Assembly: GCA_013398295.1 (NCBI GenBank)
Contig: VZSF01006560.1
Span: forward strand, 434,001-498,000
DNA from: Chionis minor
Lineage: Eukaryota; Chordata; Aves; Charadriiformes; Chionididae
Direction of reading: 5' to 3'
Length of the DNA: 64,000 nucleotides
Shown: positions 47,601 through 57,549 of the stretch, one piece after another
Numbering within the stretch: the stretch's first letter is position 1
Layout: each line of letters starts with the position of its first letter
The notes under the pieces: generated by a model
What the model was told of the DNA's origin: nothing
Seen by the model: the letters and a program-made list of their open reading frames with translations, nothing else
Database searches by the model: none
Translations under genes and position numbers: made by a program

Positions 47601-48651
47601 GGTGAAGTCGGCTGAGCAGTGCCAGCCAAAAGCTCTGCACCCCAGGCATCTCCCCTAAGCTGGGTCTGATGCTGCCCTCCCCTTGCTCTCCACAGGCTGG
47701 GCAGCTCGGCCTTGCCCCTGCGGGGTGAGCGAGGGCGGCTGCCTGTGGACGGCAGTGTGCGGGCAGCAGTGCTTCCCAGATTCCCAGAGCCGAGGGAGGT
47801 GCAGGAGGCAACAGGGTGGGTGGGCTGGGAGCTGTGCCGGGCAGAGACACTGCCAGCACCAGCAAAGGCATGGGTGGGCACGGGTCAGCCCTCGGCACTG
47901 CACCACTTACTGATGCAGAGCAGCTGCTCCTGCTCCTGGGTGGCCGTGGCCTCAAGGCCCTTCAGAAACCGTCTGGAGACGTGGAGGATGTCATCGGTGT
48001 TAGAGAACAGTCCTTCCAGGTCAAGTTCAGGCAGCTGAAGGGAACAAAGATGCCCCAGGGTAAGCCAAATACGCCAGACGGAGGCACACCATTTGTTCTG
48101 GAGACACTCACACCCTTCTGAGCACTCCTGTCCTTCCAGCTGCCCCATGCGACACCCAAGGAGCTGGAGCTATTCTCAATTTCAGAAGGCATTGGGGATG
48201 CTGAGACCTGGCTGTGCTCCCTAGCAGGGCAATGAGGCCTTTTCACATTACAGATGCAGGGTTAAAGCTGTAGGACAGCTGTACTGGGTCAGACCCAATG
48301 TCCATCCAACCCAAGACCTTGGCTGGCCAGGAAGGTGGAAGGTGAGCACGTGGTGACCTCCCTGCAGTGATTCAGGCATCTTGCAGCTCTCGACAGACTC
48401 ACCCTATGGTCTCCAGGCCCTGGGCAAGGGGACATGCCCCCTCTCACCTGCTTCTTCTGGAGGTGTGCCCGAATGTCTGACACACAGAGCTGGATGTTGT
48501 GGACGTAGCTGGCCTCAGTGGTGATGAGCTCCTCCACAGCCAGCTGCCGGCTCAGCTCCATCCTGTCACAGGACACCACCTCTTCGTAGATGGCCTCTTC
48601 GGTCTCGGCTGCATCCTCGGCATTGAGCTCTGTCCCGTGGGCGCTCGCCAT
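38448..48651 (-). CDS. ARHGEF37: ARHGEF37 orthologue, Rho guanine nucleotide exchange factor (DH-BAR-SH3-SH3), 12 coding exons
   Basis: Coding exons, in transcript order: 48651-48448, 48034-47911, 47514-47367, 46469-46270, 45714-45584, 44988-44884, 42839-42729, 41487-41158, 40348-40220, 39849-39654, 39220-39048, 38657-38448. They total 2061 nt, 686 residues plus TGA. All introns are GT-AG and phases match. Domain order is DH (about residues 32-225, with [17 protein letters not shown] at 173-189 as the conserved DH core helix), a helical BAR-type region (about 240-450), a divergent SH3 (about 515-575) and a canonical SH3 (about 618-675). This order and the near-675 length of the mammalian protein separate ARHGEF37 from the larger relative DNMBP. 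The family activates Rho-type GTPases by GDP release, and the BAR region is expected to bind curved membrane; both roles are inferred from family. No frameshift or premature stop is present, so the gene looks functional. The start is the first ATG after the exon 2 acceptor. Confidence 0.95.
39048..39220 (-). CDS. ARHGEF37: ARHGEF37 exon 12, end of first SH3 and inter-SH3 linker
   Basis: The acceptor is TGTCCTCCAG and the donor CAG|GTGAGAG. Residues 560-617 start with [14 protein letters not shown], closing the first SH3. A Pro/Ser/Gln-rich linker with no predicted fold follows. Phase 1 in, phase 0 out. Confidence 0.9.
39654..39849 (-). CDS. ARHGEF37: ARHGEF37 exon 11, first SH3 domain (5' part)
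   Basis: The acceptor is CCCCATCAG and the donor GGAG|GTACTG, phase 0 in and 1 out. Residues 495-560 contain [20 protein letters not shown] and RGQIVALLQ, the first strands of an SH3 fold, and RWLVDAGG with the SH3 tryptophan (Trp554). The usual ALYDY motif is absent. Confidence 0.9.
40220..40348 (-). CDS. ARHGEF37: ARHGEF37 exon 10, BAR to SH3 linker
   Basis: Residues 452-494, 43 codons, phase 0 at both ends. I chose the acceptor CTTCACAG because the peptide then begins [19 protein letters not shown], which keeps the family spacing to the BAR end. An in-frame acceptor 15 bases upstream (exon start 40363) would add five residues. The donor is CAG|GTAGGAG. Confidence 0.85.
41158..41487 (-). 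CDS. ARHGEF37: ARHGEF37 exon 9, BAR core
   Basis: This is the largest coding exon, 110 codons (residues 342-451), phase 0 at both ends. The acceptor is CTCACCCGCAG and the donor CAG|GTGAGAG. It holds [13 protein letters not shown], then a [20 protein letters not shown] helix and an [20 protein letters not shown] helix. These are long amphipathic helices typical of the BAR coiled-coil bundle. Confidence 0.93.
42341..42560. repeat. Degenerate tandem repeat in ARHGEF37 intron 8, unit 40-48 bp
   Basis: Variants of TCCTGGATGGACCTT occur at 42341, 42381, 42424, 42472 and about 42520. CTCTGGCCCTGCC follows two of them. It may be an old minisatellite or part of an unrecognised transposon. Confidence 0.4.
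42729..42839 (-). CDS. ARHGEF37: ARHGEF37 exon 8, BAR region
   Basis: The acceptor is CTTTCTCTCTTTCAG and the donor TTT|GTGAGTG. The exon is 37 codons, residues 305-341, phase 0 at both ends. The sequence [16 protein letters not shown] resembles the BAR-domain segment of ARHGEF37 and DNMBP relatives. It lies between the two largest introns inside the coding part (2044 bp upstream, 1241 bp downstream). Confidence 0.88.
44884..44988 (-). CDS. ARHGEF37: ARHGEF37 exon 7, first BAR helix
   Basis: The acceptor is CCTTGCCTTGCAG and the donor GAG|GTAAAAC. Residues 270-304 begin [14 protein letters not shown], an acidic amphipathic helix followed by [15 protein letters not shown], as expected for helix 1 of a BAR-type dimerisation domain. 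The exon is exactly 35 codons, phase 0 at both ends. Confidence 0.9.
45584..45714 (-). CDS. ARHGEF37: ARHGEF37 exon 6, end of DH / linker to BAR
   Basis: The acceptor is GAGGCAG after a C-rich tract and the donor AAG|GTGGGC is weaker than the others. Residues 227-269 contain [21 protein letters not shown], a basic helix linking the DH domain to the BAR region. The frame stays open and joins in phase 0 to exon 7. Confidence 0.88.
46270..46469 (-). CDS. ARHGEF37: ARHGEF37 exon 5, DH core
   Basis: The acceptor is TTTCCATCAG. The exon codes residues 159-226 with [20 protein letters not shown], the most conserved DH element (conserved region 3), then the helix ending [12 protein letters not shown]. 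The donor is read as GTAG|GTGAGC; a donor four bases upstream is also possible (see findings). The chosen pairing gives Arg-Glu-Val-Ala-Thr-Lys-Tyr across the junction. Confidence 0.88.
47367..47514 (-). CDS. ARHGEF37: ARHGEF37 exon 4, DH domain
   Basis: The acceptor is CTTCCCCAG. The donor must be ACAGT|GTAGGT: the better-looking site three bases further on would include an in-frame TAG. Residues 110-159 include [19 protein letters not shown], the middle DH segment (conserved region 2 type 'Y-x-x-Y-C-x-x-h'). Phase 1 in, phase 2 out; the split Val159 codon is completed by the next exon. Confidence 0.9.
47911..48034 (-). CDS. ARHGEF37: ARHGEF37 exon 3, DH domain
   Basis: The acceptor is TTCCCTTCAG and the donor CATCA|GTAAGTGG, giving residues 69-109 and one base of Ser110. 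The peptide includes [20 protein letters not shown], matching the DH stretch where an 'I-x-x-I-h-x-h-s-x-x-f-l-x-x-L' helix pair follows conserved region 1. Phase 0 in, phase 1 out. Confidence 0.92.
48268..48405 (-). mobile_element. Ancient CR1 LINE 3'-end fragment in ARHGEF37 intron 2
   Basis: On the minus strand GGATGGACATTGGGTCTGAC followed by CCAGTA matches the 3'-terminal segment of old amniote CR1 elements ('tggaccattggtctgacccagta'). The copy is truncated and diverged. It ends about 40 bp from the exon 2 donor. The boundary on the right is approximate. Confidence 0.55.
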
Positions 48652-48665
48652 CTCGGTGTGACACT
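48448..48665 (-). CDS. ARHGEF37: ARHGEF37 exon 2, start codon and beginning of DH domain
   Basis: The acceptor (CCCCCTGCAG) ends at 48666, 14 bases of 5' UTR follow, and the ATG is at 48651-48649. The exon codes residues 1-68: an acidic N-terminus rich in Glu/Asp, then the first DH helix with [17 protein letters not shown], the conserved region 1 signature that contacts the GTPase switch. The donor is CAG|GTGAGAG. It ends in phase 0. Confidence 0.92.
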
Positions 48666-50355
48666 CTGCAGGGGGTGGCAGGCGTTAGGAACAGGCTGTG
48701 GCAAGGGCAGCCCAGGGACCGGTGCGCTGGTGCCCAGCCCAGCTCAGTGCCCCTGTGCTGGGGGCACATCCCCGGGGACGCTCAAGCCATCTGTGTTTAC
48801 AAGCAAGGTGTGGATGACACTCCACAACCATAAAACCATAAAGCACTGCAAGCCAGGAGCGGGCTGACAGCAGAGGGCAGACACCTGCACGTGGCAGGCG
48901 GGGACTTGCCATACACACGCGCCCAAACTCCAGCGACCACGTGTAGGGCCACGGTGCAGGCAAGTGGAGCCCCAGCTGCAGGCGGGGGCCCAGCAGGACT
49001 CACCCAGCACCGGGACTGCACGGCGGCTGGTCCCGAAAACAGAGCGGGGTTTGCCTGTGGCCCTCCCCGCCCTGGCTGTCAGTGCCTGGCGCGTTGCCTC
49101 GCATTCAAGAGTCCTATTCAAAGTACAAAGGGTGTTTTTGCAGTGCTTGAACAAGAGACGTTTCTGTGGCAGGGAGAGCTGGTTTAAAAGTGCCAGGGAT
49201 GGGAGAGAGAAGGGGGTGAAGCTGCAGGCGCCTCTGTCAGAGCCAGACTCGCAGTCCCTGGTGCGCAATGACTGCGCCCTGCCTGGTACCACCCGTTCCC
49301 CTCTCCTCTCTGCCTGTGGAGAGCATGAAAAATTACAGCTGATTCATGCCTTTTCCGTCTCAGGGAACACCCTCTGCTCTAACTGATGCCGAGGAGGATG
49401 GAGCACCTCCCAAAGCATCGCAGATAGTGCTCAGTTCCAGGCAGGCGGCCTTGAGACAGAGAGACAGGGCACAGCCCACGCCAGCACAGCGCACAGCGCG
49501 GCCGGATCCAGACCCTGGCCGGCGGGAGGGATGCTGCCAGGCAGGCTGCCCACGGAGGCTGTGGAGGAGGTGAATAGCGAAGGCAGGGCAGACGTGACTT
49601 GGCAAGATAAAAGCGAGACAGCACAAGCAGCGGCACAGGGAGGGCAGCTCTGCATCTGCCCTCCGCCGCCTGCCCAGGCAGTGCCAACCTCCGCACTCCA
49701 CCGTCAGCCGCACCATGGTACGCCAGGCGCCCGCTGCGGGGGCTGCAGCTCCGGGTGCCTGAGGTGGGAGCATGGAGAGGGGCTGGCAGGACTGCCCAGG
49801 CCTCCATAGGGGAAGGATCCAGCTGTCGAGGGGGTGACGCAGTTGTTAGCACTGGGCAGAGTGAATGCTGTGCTGGAGGAGAGCTGGGCTTGGCACAGCG
49901 AGCAAATGCCTGGGAGAAGGTATGGGACCTCGGTCCACGTGCCTTACAGAGGCACATTACCCTGCCAGCTGTCATTCCTGTCCTCGGTGGATTTGGCTGC
50001 TACCCCTGCCTGTGGCAGGGCACGGACTGCTATGGGATGTGGGGAGTAGGGGACGCTTTTCTGCTCCCCTTTGGGTGTTTCCGAGGTGTCCAGGCAGAAG
50101 GATTCCCATTAAGGACTGTTGGACAAGCCCAGCATCCTAAGGGTGACAGCAAAATCCTTGCTCAGAGGAAGGGCTGCAGTGGAGGCAGGTGGAAAGCCAT
50201 GATTGGAGACATCCCCTGAGCCCTGCAGACACCCGGCAGCTTGGTGGCACCCAGGCACTGGGTGTCACTGGTCCCTGCACCAGCCTCCCCCAGAGCACAC
50301 AGGTGCTTTGGACGTTGCCCCTAAGCTGGGGAAACCTCTTTCCCTCCCCTCACCG

Positions 50356-50397
50356 CCCCCCCCCCCCCNTCCCCCCCCCCCCCCCCCCCCCCCCCCC
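50356..50397. repeat. Poly-C tract with one ambiguous base
   Basis: About 40 C with an N at 50369 and a T next to it. Its true length is uncertain. Confidence 0.9.
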
Positions 50398-50753
50398 GGC
50401 CTGAAACACCAGAGGAACAAGGGAATTGCACAAAACTAAAAAGCAGCTTTTGTGGGCAGCGCTGGACCAGGGCGAGCGGGCAGGAGCAGGTTTCATCCCC
50501 CATCTCTCCTCCCAGGCAGCCGCCTGCCTTCCACACATCACTGCCGCCTCGCGGGTCCGAGCGTCCCTGTCGGTGGAGCGGGGGGACCGCGCAGCGTCCC
50601 CCAGGCACCGCTCAAGGACCCGCAGGCCGGGGGAGCACGCCGGCTCCGTCCAGCGCCCCGCGGGGAGCGGCCGCGCCATCTTCCCCGCTGCCCACGTCGC
50701 TGCGGGCCCCGGCGATCACCCCCGCGCCCCGCCGCCCCGGCCGCGGCTCTTAC

Positions 50754-50784
50754 CTGCGGAGGGTCGCGGAGCCGCGCCGGGCTG
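50754..50784 (-). other. ARHGEF37: ARHGEF37 exon 1 (5' UTR, visible part)
   Basis: On the minus strand a strong donor (CAG followed by GTAAGAG) ends an exon at 50754. It sits in a CpG-rich block about 2.1 kb upstream of the coding start exon. The exon continues upward into the assembly gap at 50785-50846, so its 5' end cannot be seen. No ATG-led frame joins exon 2, so it is called non-coding. The splice to exon 2 at 48665 is inferred. Confidence 0.6.
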
Positions 50785-50846
50785 NNNNNNNNNNNNNNNN
50801 NNNNNNNNNNNNNNNNNNNNNNNNNNNNNNNNNNNNNNNNNNNNNN
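50785..50846. other. Assembly gap (62 N)
   Basis: A run of N in the CpG-rich promoter, probably a GC-rich sequencing dropout. It hides the 5' end of ARHGEF37 exon 1. Confidence 0.98.
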
Positions 50847-50960
50847 CCGCTTCCCCTTTTTCCCCTTGTCCGCCGTGGTGCTGCGCAGCTCCCGGTATCC
50901 TGGTGGCCTGGGCCGGGCGGCAGCTCCAGCTGGAAAGCAGGGGATGCACCGGCTCGCTCC

Positions 50961-53900
50961 TGCTGTAAACAGACACGGACCAGTCCTCTGTGTCTTTTTA
51001 TGGCCTTGCTGTGGCTCCAGCACGCTGCCGCCCCAGCGCTAGCTTAGTGCCCTGCTGCTCCCACAGCCCGCCCAGGCTTTCCCGTTACATTATCCCGCAG
51101 GCAGGTGTGCCCCCAGCCACGTGCCCCTCTGCTCGGCCATCGCTTCCCAGCTGCTCAGCTGCGGAAAAGGGTTTGGAGCAAACAGAAACGAAAATATATA
51201 GCCGAGGAAGTGGTTGCACAGATTGGGCCGTTGGGAGCCAGTGGCTATTTGGCACGAAGCTGTTTTTTCGCTCGCGAGGTGTTTGCATCCCTATAAACAA
51301 GCTGTTGGGAGGCGAGAGGCTGGTCTGCAGCCAGCTCCCGCAGCTGGGCACTTGTCCTCAGCCTGGCTGCAGGGAGGGGGCAGCGGCACCTGGGTTTTTC
51401 CAGCCTGACCTGGGTTTTTCCAGCCTGACCCACAACATCCAAAAAGTGGCACAATAAAAGGGACTCTGAGTCTTTCAGTGACTCAGGCAGGTCACAGGCA
51501 CTGGCTGTGTCTAGAGCCAAAGCTCCCCACGGGCCAGGACAAGCTCTCTAGCGCAGCCCTTCCCTCTGGGTCCATTTCTGGGGGTGCAAGCCCCCAGCTG
51601 ATGTGCGAGGGCTGATGTGGGGTGTGCCGGGCAGCACGGGATCCTGCGCACATCTGCCCCGCTGGCTCCCACCCAGTGCTGGTGCCAGGAAGGCCGACCT
51701 GCCCGCATCCCATCCTGCCCGTGGAGAGGCTGGGTGAGATCGTGGGGCTGTTCTGGGGACCCCAAGCCAAGGGCACGAAGCCACCCTCCTTTGTTGCTGT
51801 GCTGCAGCACACAGGAGCGGTTCCAGATGGATAAGCTAGGCAGCAACACGGCAGGAAGAGGCAGGGTTGGGAAAAGGCAGAAGCATTAATGCCCAGGCAG
51901 GGCTTTGGGGGAGAAGCCAACATGCAGCGATGTCCCCTGGCTGGGTGGGTGGCCAGGGTAAAGCCACCCCACAAGAATGGTTCCCAGACTGGCCCACGCC
52001 ATGGGCTTAGGGAGAGACGTGTAGCCACAGGAGAGACTCGCATGCGGCTGGGCAGCTTTACCTGGTTCTGGCCTTGCGGACAAGGTGTTGTCCTTCCTCA
52101 CTTGCAGGTGGCAGCAGGGATTCAGTCCTCACCCAGGTGCTCTCTAAAGCAGCGAAACGCCTGGCTGGGCAGCCTTCGGGCTGGCATTGCAGCCATGCCA
52201 GGAGTGCCTCAGCTCCATCCTTGGGCAGGCGCTCTTACTGCTGCGTCCAACAAAGCCATCGCCCTTCCAGGCATGTCACTGCTGCCTTGCTCCCATCAGC
52301 ACCTTGTGGCTGATCATGCCAGGGCAGGAATCGTTTCCCGTGGCTGCCGTGGGGGTCCAGGCAGGGCAGTGCTCTCCGCTCAGATGGTGTCCTTGTCCCG
52401 CTGGGGCCGGCACAGCTGGACGGAGGCCCCAGCCACTGGCTCCACCCTGGCCGGCTCACACCATGGGTGTTGCTTCAGGCACATTTCCCATTCCAGACCT
52501 GTTTTTCAGATGCTGGGTAATCTGGCTCCAGCAAGTTCCTCGCAGGATGGCCTCGACATTGAGCCCTGCTGATGCTGCCTTCCCCCCAGTGTGAGCCATT
52601 TCCTTCCTGCCGTGCCACGCAGTGCCCCACACTCCTCCTGTCCAGCCCCAGGGCTGTGGCTGCTGTGGCTCTACCTGGCTGGCCAGGTGGCTCGGGGACC
52701 CGGAGCGGTGTCACAGTGCTGTCACCACTCCAGGGTTCCCCAGGGAGGCATAAGAGCAGGCTGGCTGCCCTGGCCCAGCTCTCCTTACAAGGGAAAAGCA
52801 AATAGGCGCTGGCTGGTGGAGCAGAATTGTTTGTGTCCCAGGCTGAGGTGTTGCGCTCAGGTTAAGCCAAGCTAAATTGTCCCAGCGGGGTGGGCTGTCC
52901 CCTGGCACTCTTGGCATCAGCACCCTGGGAGGCAGCCAGCACTCTGCCCTGCCAACATGAAACCTGGCAAGCGGTGGCAGGGTGTGGGACCACGCGTGGG
53001 ACCATGTGTGGAGGGCAGCAGGGAGGCAGGACTGCCTTCTCCTGCAGCAGAGCCAGGTTTGTGTAACCTCATTGCAAAACTGTTTTTACAGGATGTTTGT
53101 CGCAGAGCAAAGGTGAGCCACCTTCATAGCACCACCCAACCCTCTTCATATCTGCTGGCATGGCAGGAGCTCTTTGTCAGCTCTATTCTGGCAGTATTTA
53201 AGAAAAAAAACAACCCCAAGCTGCTGGCGGCATGAAGTCCCACCGTGACGCTCCTTGTGTGATGACCACAGGCCCAGTCCAGAGGCTGGAGAAATATCTG
53301 CTTGATGGTGCTGGGCTCCGGCTCAAAATAGGCATGTGGGTAAACGCACCAGCAAGAGGGAGGCAGGTTTGTGGGGTGGGAGGCTGCCAGGTCTTCGCAG
53401 CAAGATCTAAGCTCAGGCAGGAGCAGGCACCTGCCCAGTGTGTAGGCAGCAGTGTCCGGGGGGAAGATGCCATCTTAGCCAAGAAGGTAGTTATTGCCCC
53501 TCTACGTCTCACCCCAAACTTCTGCTGGCTCCTGGAAAACCTTTTGCTGCCGACAGGGATATTCCCAGCTGCTCAGAACCTGAAAGCTCAGACTGTTCAG
53601 ATGAAAGCTAAAGCCATCAGGGGGCTCTCTGAGAACACAGCAGATAAGCTTGGAGTTAGACAGGGCTTGCTCAGAAAATAAACACAACTTCCAGCCATGC
53701 AAGGCACAGCAGTTCGGGCTATGCCTAACAACAGCAGGCGGGGGTTCCTCTCCGAGCAGCAGGTTTGCACAGGAAATTTACATTTCCTCTATTTAATCTT
53801 CTCCATTATTACTGTTCCTTGGACTTCTTTCCCGTCTTGAAAGGACTTTGTGAGCACACACCGCTATCAGCCATTCATGGTGGAAATGAAAACACGGGGG

Positions 53901-56540
53901 AAAAAAAGCAGCTCAAGAATGAGAATGCAGGTGCATCCTAATCACAAAACTTCTTCCCATACTGCATGCCTAGGAAGTGGACTTTGCCTCCAACACCATT
54001 GCTTCTGCGTGCTGTGCAAAGCAGGGGAATTTGAGCTAAGGTGCTAAGGACAGGAAGAAAAAGCCTGTGAAACGAAAGGTCTTCATTCTGCTGAGCTGGC
54101 CATCAGCACGGGCAAGTCCTGAAAAACCACATAGATGTCATTCCTATCTCTTCCTTCTTCCCTTCCCAGCTAACGTAACCTGTGCTTAAATCCTCCGTGG
54201 GAGGGGAGGAGGGCTGTGCTTACCTGCTCAGGAAAATCCCATCCGTGTACTTCACCAGGGCTGTGCCGAGAGCCTGCTCCTAAGCAGGGAGAAATTGCAT
54301 TAGCTCCAGCTCTCTGGAAGGAGCTGCGGGCTCCAGCCTCCTGGCTGGGGGGGCACTGCCTGCACCACGAGGCAGAGTAGGGCCCAAAAATAAGCAGATA
54401 GAATTTGATCCAGGCGGAATAAATTAAGAGTCAGCTCTTTATTTCTCAGAGGGTTATTTATGGGCCCTAAGCAGACCTCCATTGTGGAGAAGGCTTCAGC
54501 CCCTCTTGGCCTCTCTGAGGCTACATCAGCTCACTTCTCCTGTATTCACATTTTAGTGTTTGAAGCCTCATGTCCACCAGCCTCTGTGGTCCTTTCCTCT
54601 CCCCCCCGAGTCCCTGCTGCCTCGCATTGCTTTTCCAACCCTAAGATCGCCATTGCTCTCCTAGGACTGGTGACTCTGGGCATTTCACCCATCTGGCCCA
54701 CGTTCCTGATATCAGCTCAGCCAGCTGATGGTGAGGACAGCTTAAGGAGAAAGCCAGGCGCTGGTTTGAGGGCACTGAATGCCTTTCTGCCCAGACAGTG
54801 GTGCTTGCTTTCTCAGGACCAGTGCAGAGCAGTGCTCTGCTGGGAGCCCTCTACCATCTCTTGCTCAACGAACAAAGCAGTTCAGATATTTATTCTTTTC
54901 TTCCTCCCATTAATGCAGGGATGCTGGTGGCTTTTCCTGCGGGTATCTCTGCTGGTGAAGGATAACGGTTTGCTGGAGAGCACAATTTCCCAGTTAGCAA
55001 ACTGATTATTTCATAAAGGCTGTGGTCTGCAAGGTCTCCCATCCCTGACCATCAAGAACGCACGCACCAGGCCCTTCTTGGGCGCTGGTGTCTCCAGGTG
55101 TCTCCACAAGCAGGACAGGCACTTAGTCCCTGCCTCTGCCCTGGCCTGGCCTGGAAAGCCATGGCGGAGCTGCACACAGAGGTGTGCATGGTCCATGGGC
55201 ACCTGGGAAGGGGCGCCAGGGAGGGATGGAGGTGTCTGCAGCACCTTGTACCTCTGGCAGGAAGGACAAATGTCTCCAGGCCAGTCCAGCCCCAGATGGG
55301 GCCACCAATATCCCATCACAGGGCAGTGCCAGTAACAACACTCCTTGCCCAAAGCATCCCACAGGGCACAGGGACACCATCCCACCAAGCACCTTCTGCC
55401 TGGAGTGAGGAGGCAACGGGACATGGCAAAGGTAAGATGAGTGTAGAAAATTCTGGCGGTTTATGCTGATTAGTCACTTCCACTGATCAAACCGACATCT
55501 TCTCCCTGCCTGACTTTTTACAGTTTCTGCTCCTGCTAAGTCATTACAACCACCCACCCGTGGAGCTGGAGCTCCACGTGACCACCGCCTCCTCCCAGCG
55601 GCACACCGCGCTTTCGCCCTGGGCAACCCATGCAACCGGGCACCCAGGCACCCCACGGATGGCATCCCACCCCGGCATGCAGTTGCTCTCCTGTGCAAGG
55701 TGAGGGCGCGAGAAGATAAGCAGAGGCGTGTCCCCTCGAGATTCTCTTTCTCCTCTGGGATCAGTCCCACCAGCAACCCGCTCCTCCAGGCAAATTCCTG
55801 CGTGAGTGGTTATCCTGGAGTCACCGAAATAGCTGCTGCCTGTGCAGAGACGTTGCAGGAGCTGATTTCTCTTGCTCAAGAGAGAAACGAAGGGCGGGAA
55901 GGAGGCAAGAGCAGCCCTTTGAAGCTGCCAAGCCAGTCTGTGTGCAAGCTCTCCATCCCTCATTCCACTGACACAACTGGGAGTGCCTCTGCCTTGACAG
56001 GTCTTGTGTCTCCCCCATGGGCAAGCGTTAACAGCTGCCCCCTTGAGAGTGATCATTGTGTGCTTGTTTCACTACTGAAGGCAAAAACCCAGCCCAGGAG
56101 TCTCAGCCGGCGTGCTGTGTCTCACAGCGCGGTAAGGACACCTGAAGCAAAGACCATGCAGTAGGCCACTAGCTCCAGGCACTGCCAGGCAGGAGGGCTG
56201 GGGTGGGCAGCCCCCGAGCTTTGTGCAACGGGCTGGGGAAGCCCATGGCCAAGAGCTTTTTCAGGGGAGCAGCCTAATGCCTGGGCTCCCCCTTCATTTG
56301 GTGAGCAGATAAACAACCATGCAGGGAGAACCGAGCATCTCCACTGGAGGTTGTGGAGAGCTGGGGGTGGGCAGGTCTGACTGCAGATCCCTGGCAGGAC
56401 GGTGCTGGTGTGGCTGCCACATGCCAAGGCTGAGGAGACGGGGACATATGGCCGAACAAACCCAGAAGGGGAGAAAAGAGGCTGAGGTGGAAGGAGAGGT
56501 TCAGGGGTCCATGGAGCCTCAGAAACAGCAGAGAGGCTGC
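50961..56540. other. Upstream flank of ARHGEF37
   Basis: No gene is recognised. One 20-bp tandem duplication lies at 51389. The AT-richer stretches near 53780-54020 and 54380-54480 have no coding signal. Confidence 0.5.
51389..51428. repeat. Exact 20-bp tandem duplication
   Basis: CCTGGGTTTTTCCAGCCTGA is repeated twice head to tail. Confidence 0.9.
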
Positions 56541-56738
56541 AGAACCACGGTGGTGAGACACTGGAACAGGCTGCTCAGAGAAGCTGTGGCTGCCCCATCC
56601 CTGGAGGTGTTCAAGGCCAGGTTGGATGGGGCTTTGAGTGACCTGGCCTAGTGGGGGGTGTCCCTGCCTATGGCAGGGGATTGGGACTAGATGATCTTTA
56701 AGGTCCCTTCCAACATAAACCATTTTATGATTCTATGA
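56541..56738 (+). mobile_element. CR1 LINE, 3' end (5'-truncated, relatively young)
   Basis: It starts near GGTGGTGAGACACTGGAACA and continues through CCATCCCTGGAGGTGTTCAA, TTGGATGGGGCTTTGAG and GATGATCTTTAAGGTCCCTT. It ends TTTTATGATTCTATGA. This is the classic avian CR1 3' UTR with its octamer-repeat terminus. The copy is 5'-truncated, as most CR1 insertions are. The left edge is approximate. Confidence 0.92.
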
Positions 56739-57549
56739 GGAGCTCACAGTGTTGCTCCCATGTCCTCCTCTACCCACCTCCTCTCATCTTCACAAGGAGG
56801 ATGTCTTACGGGGGAGGAGTTTGCTGTGGAAAAAGCCCAGCAGCTAACACCATGGAATGTAAAATTACGTCCAGGAGTCCCAGGTGCTGGTGGCACTGTG
56901 AGGTCTGGCAGCTGAGAGGAGAGTCTCCCACTCAGCCTGGGCATCACCTGCCCAGGTCCTGGGGGCCCGTACAGCTCAGCCCCGGCCCCGTACCTGTCAG
57001 GTTATCCCGGCTCCGGCAATGCAGGGCTTCCTGCCAAAGTGACAGTGCCTGTCCGGGTGTGCTGTTCCCGTCAGTCACTTCGGCTGAAAGCAGAGCTCCC
57101 CTGTGCGTCAGCAGCCATTACTTCATCTCCTTACCTGCAGCCACAAGATGACTGCAGCGTCAGAAGGATGTCTCCATTATTAATGTGTGTAGATGAGATG
57201 CCAGCTCCAGCTCTTCCACCTGCCTTGACTCACCAGCCTACGCCCCAGCTGCAGGTCTCCTCCCCAGGCCATGATGGTGGAGAGCCACCAGCCTTGACAC
57301 CTTTCAGTTAGAGACCTCTCTGCTGAGCCTTAGGTCCTCCTCTCAGCCAAGGGGGATCATGGGGCCATCCAGCAAAGGTGCGGGGAAGAAAACCTTGTTC
57401 ATGTGGTCTGCTGGGGTGTATAGTGAGATGTCTGGCCAGGCCTCCCACCACAGTCCCTCGGGGACACAGTGCTGTACGGGAGGGAGAGAGAAACGACCTG
57501 CTGGCAGACCAGCAGGTTACAGGACTGGAGTAAAGGGTCTGTTTCCCCA

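Larger units (their letters stand above)
50520..50960. promoter_or_regulatory. CpG-rich promoter region of ARHGEF37
   Basis: CpG density rises sharply here relative to both sides, with many CGCG/GCGC words and GC-box-like strings. It surrounds the exon 1 donor and the 62-base gap. No TATA box is visible. It is probably a CpG-island promoter whose core is missing from the assembly. Confidence 0.55.

Noticed and set aside
50354..50398. Unusual C-rich element (i-motif or G-quadruplex)
   Set aside because: A homopolymer with an N and uncertain length; more likely a simple repeat with a base-calling problem.
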